Made by a program: the position numbers and the translations under genes | Part shown: positions 62,888-64,000 of the stretch, piece by piece | How the letters are laid out: every line of letters starts with the position of its first letter | Position numbering within the stretch: position 1 is the first letter of the stretch | From: Sandaracinaceae bacterium | Lineage (GTDB): Bacteria; Myxococcota_A; Polyangia; Polyangiales; JAFGIB01 | Length of the DNA: 64,000 nt | Assembly: GCA_017881055.1 (NCBI GenBank) | Contig: JADGRF010000218.1 | Span: 1 to 64,000, forward strand | Direction of reading: 5' to 3' | The notes under the pieces: generated by a model | Databases searched by the model: none | Seen by the model: only the letters and a program-made list of their open reading frames with translations | Told to the model about the DNA's origin: nothing

Positions 62888-64000
62888 TCAGCCAACCTCG
62901 TTCTGCGGCCAGAAGTCTTCTTCGCGACCGGGCACGCTGTACTCGTACGGACCGCGGTAGCAGTTCGGCAGCTCGGCGAAGTTGCCGTGTGGGGGCGGCG
63001 ACACCGTCTGCCACTCCAGCGTGTTGGCGTTCCAGGGGTTGTTACCCGCGGGCTTGCCTTTGAACATGCTGTAGAAAAAGTTGATGAAGAAGATGCCCTG
63101 GAACGCGATCAGCACCAGCAGCGACACGGTCGCAAACTCGCGCATCTGGATCAGGTGCGGCGTCCACTGCTCGGGGAAGTTCGCGTAGTTGTAGATGCGG
63201 CGGTGGTCGCCGCCCATGCCCGTGATGAACAGCGGGATGAAGATGCCGTTGAACGGGATGACCGTGCCCCAGAAGTGAATCTTGCCGAGGGTCTCGTTCA
63301 TCATCGTGCCGAACATCTTCGGGAACCAGTACGTGGTCGCCGCGAACACGGCGATGACCGCGATCGGCACGAACGTGTAGTGGAAGTGCGCGAGCACGAA
63401 ATACGTGTCGTGGAAGTAGATGTCCGAGCCGCTGGACCCCAGGAAGATGCCGGTCACGCCGCCGATGATGAACTCACCGATGAACCCGAGCGCCCAGAGC
63501 ATCGGCGTGGTGAGCGTGATCGAACCGCCGTAGAGCGTTGCGACGTAGACGAACATCATCTCGGCGATCGGAATCGAGATCAGCACGGTGGTGGCCGTGA
63601 ACACGTTCGCCATGCGCGGGTCGATGCCGGCGATGAACTGGTGATGCGCCCAGACGAAGAAGCTGAGCACGGCCGTACCGAACGCGGTGTAGAGCACGGT
63701 CTTGTACGCGAACAGCTTCTTGCGCGAGAACACCGTGATGATCTCCGCGACGATGCCGACCGCCGGCAACAGCACCACGTAGACCTCAGGGTGACCGAAG
63801 AACCAGAACAAGTGCTGCCAGAGGATCGGGTCGCCACCGCGGACCGGATCGAAGAAGCCGGTTCCGAGCTGCTGATCGAACACGAGCATGACGGCGCCGG
63901 CGACCAGCGGCCCGACCGAAGCCATGAACAGGATGCTGGCGATGACGATCATCCAGACCACCATCGGGATGTCGAACATCTTCATACCGGGCGCGCGCGA
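62888..64000 (-). CDS. Cytochrome c oxidase subunit I, C-terminal part (cut by window edge)
   Basis: 370 residues are visible; the N-terminus, including the first haem histidine, lies beyond 64000. Frame continues through RAPGMKMFDIP at the edge. Seen: FWFFGHPEVYVVLLP (CuB His and the cross-linked Tyr), WAHHQFIAG (CuB histidines), DTYFVLAHFHYTF (haem ligands). Reduces oxygen to water and pumps protons. First visible gene of an operon with two subunit III-like proteins, subunit IV and the CPMC protein. Confidence 0.97.
   Translation of the reverse strand, partial: SRAPGMKMFDIPMVVWMIVIASILFMASVGPLVAGAVMLVFDQQLGTGFFDPVRGGDPILWQHLFWFFGHPEVYVVLLPAVGIVAEIITVFSRKKLFAYKTVLYTAFGTAVLSFFVWAHHQFIAGIDPRMANVFTATTVLISIPIAEMMFVYVATLYGGSITLTTPMLWALGFIGEFIIGGVTGIFLGSSGSDIYFHDTYFVLAHFHYTFVPIAVIAVFAATTYWFPKMFGTMMNETLGKIHFWGTVIPFNGIFIPLFITGMGGDHRRIYNYANFPEQWTPHLIQMREFATVSLLVLIAFQGIFFINFFYSMFKGKPAGNNPWNANTLEWQTVSPPPHGNFAELPNCYRGPYEYSVPGREEDFWPQNEVG

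Overview
The window is 64 kb of GC-rich bacterial chromosome, densely packed with about 58 protein genes and one tRNA. I see no prophage, insertion sequence or CRISPR array. It most likely comes from a myxobacterium-type Myxococcota species. The reasons are several PilZ proteins resembling the Myxococcus paralogous family (TIGR02266), an AgmX/PglI-type lipoprotein, many Gly-, Ala- and Pro-rich lipoproteins and TPR proteins, an OmpA protein with thrombospondin type-3 repeats, and an infC gene that appears to start at AUC. The genus cannot be fixed from sequence alone.

Layout. 0-3 kb: tRNA-Val, thrS and infC on the minus strand. 3-9 kb: an M23 peptidase, a GT-C glycosyltransferase, two PilZ proteins and a phosphoesterase coupled to argC. 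10-16 kb: rpsI/rplM, two exported proteins, and rapZ, hpf and rpoN. 16-20.8 kb: a REC-GGDEF protein, a DUF3467 protein, a third PilZ protein, a MutT-like Nudix protein and hypotheticals. 20.9-25 kb: a glycan cluster (manA, FAD enzyme, GT2, polysaccharide deacetylase). 25-29 kb: an overlapping minus-strand operon with both an RNase HII-like gene and an RNase HI gene around two membrane-protein genes. 29-38 kb: TPR/pseudo-zincin, RluA-type synthase, PEP-utilising dikinase, purF, TPR, nudC and merR. 38-47.6 kb: an AgmX-like lipoprotein, acyl-CoA dehydrogenase and a giant TPR protein in one overlapping chain, then lipoproteins and OmpA. 47.7-59 kb: DUF72, rluD, recQ, a DUF3516 helicase, purU, tsaC, purD and purH. 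59-64 kb: uppS, sodB and a cytochrome c oxidase operon cut by the window edge at coxA.

Functional themes are translation (IF3, ThrRS, S9, L13, HPF, t6A and pseudouridine synthases), purine synthesis (purF, purD, purH, purU), c-di-GMP signalling (one diguanylate cyclase and three PilZ proteins), envelope and glycan synthesis (M23, GT-C, manA cluster, uppS), and aerobic respiration and oxygen defence. Many neighbours share ATGA, GTGA or TGATG overlaps, so operon structure can be read directly.

The most novel signal is non-coding. Five copies of a roughly 70-180 bp structured inverted-repeat element each lie at or within about 17 bases of the stop codon of a minus-strand gene (rpsI, 19315, 49473, purH, sodB). 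The pairing arms differ in sequence between copies but stay complementary. Two copies carry the same 22-nt palindrome nested at the same internal place. A second, smaller hairpin family occurs at 1-60, 20424 and 20813. Other points worth a look are the probable AUC start of infC, the paired RNase H operon, a 5'-terminal hairpin on the rplM transcript, near-leaderless promoters at purF and merR, and a small CPMC-motif membrane protein translationally coupled to the oxidase genes.
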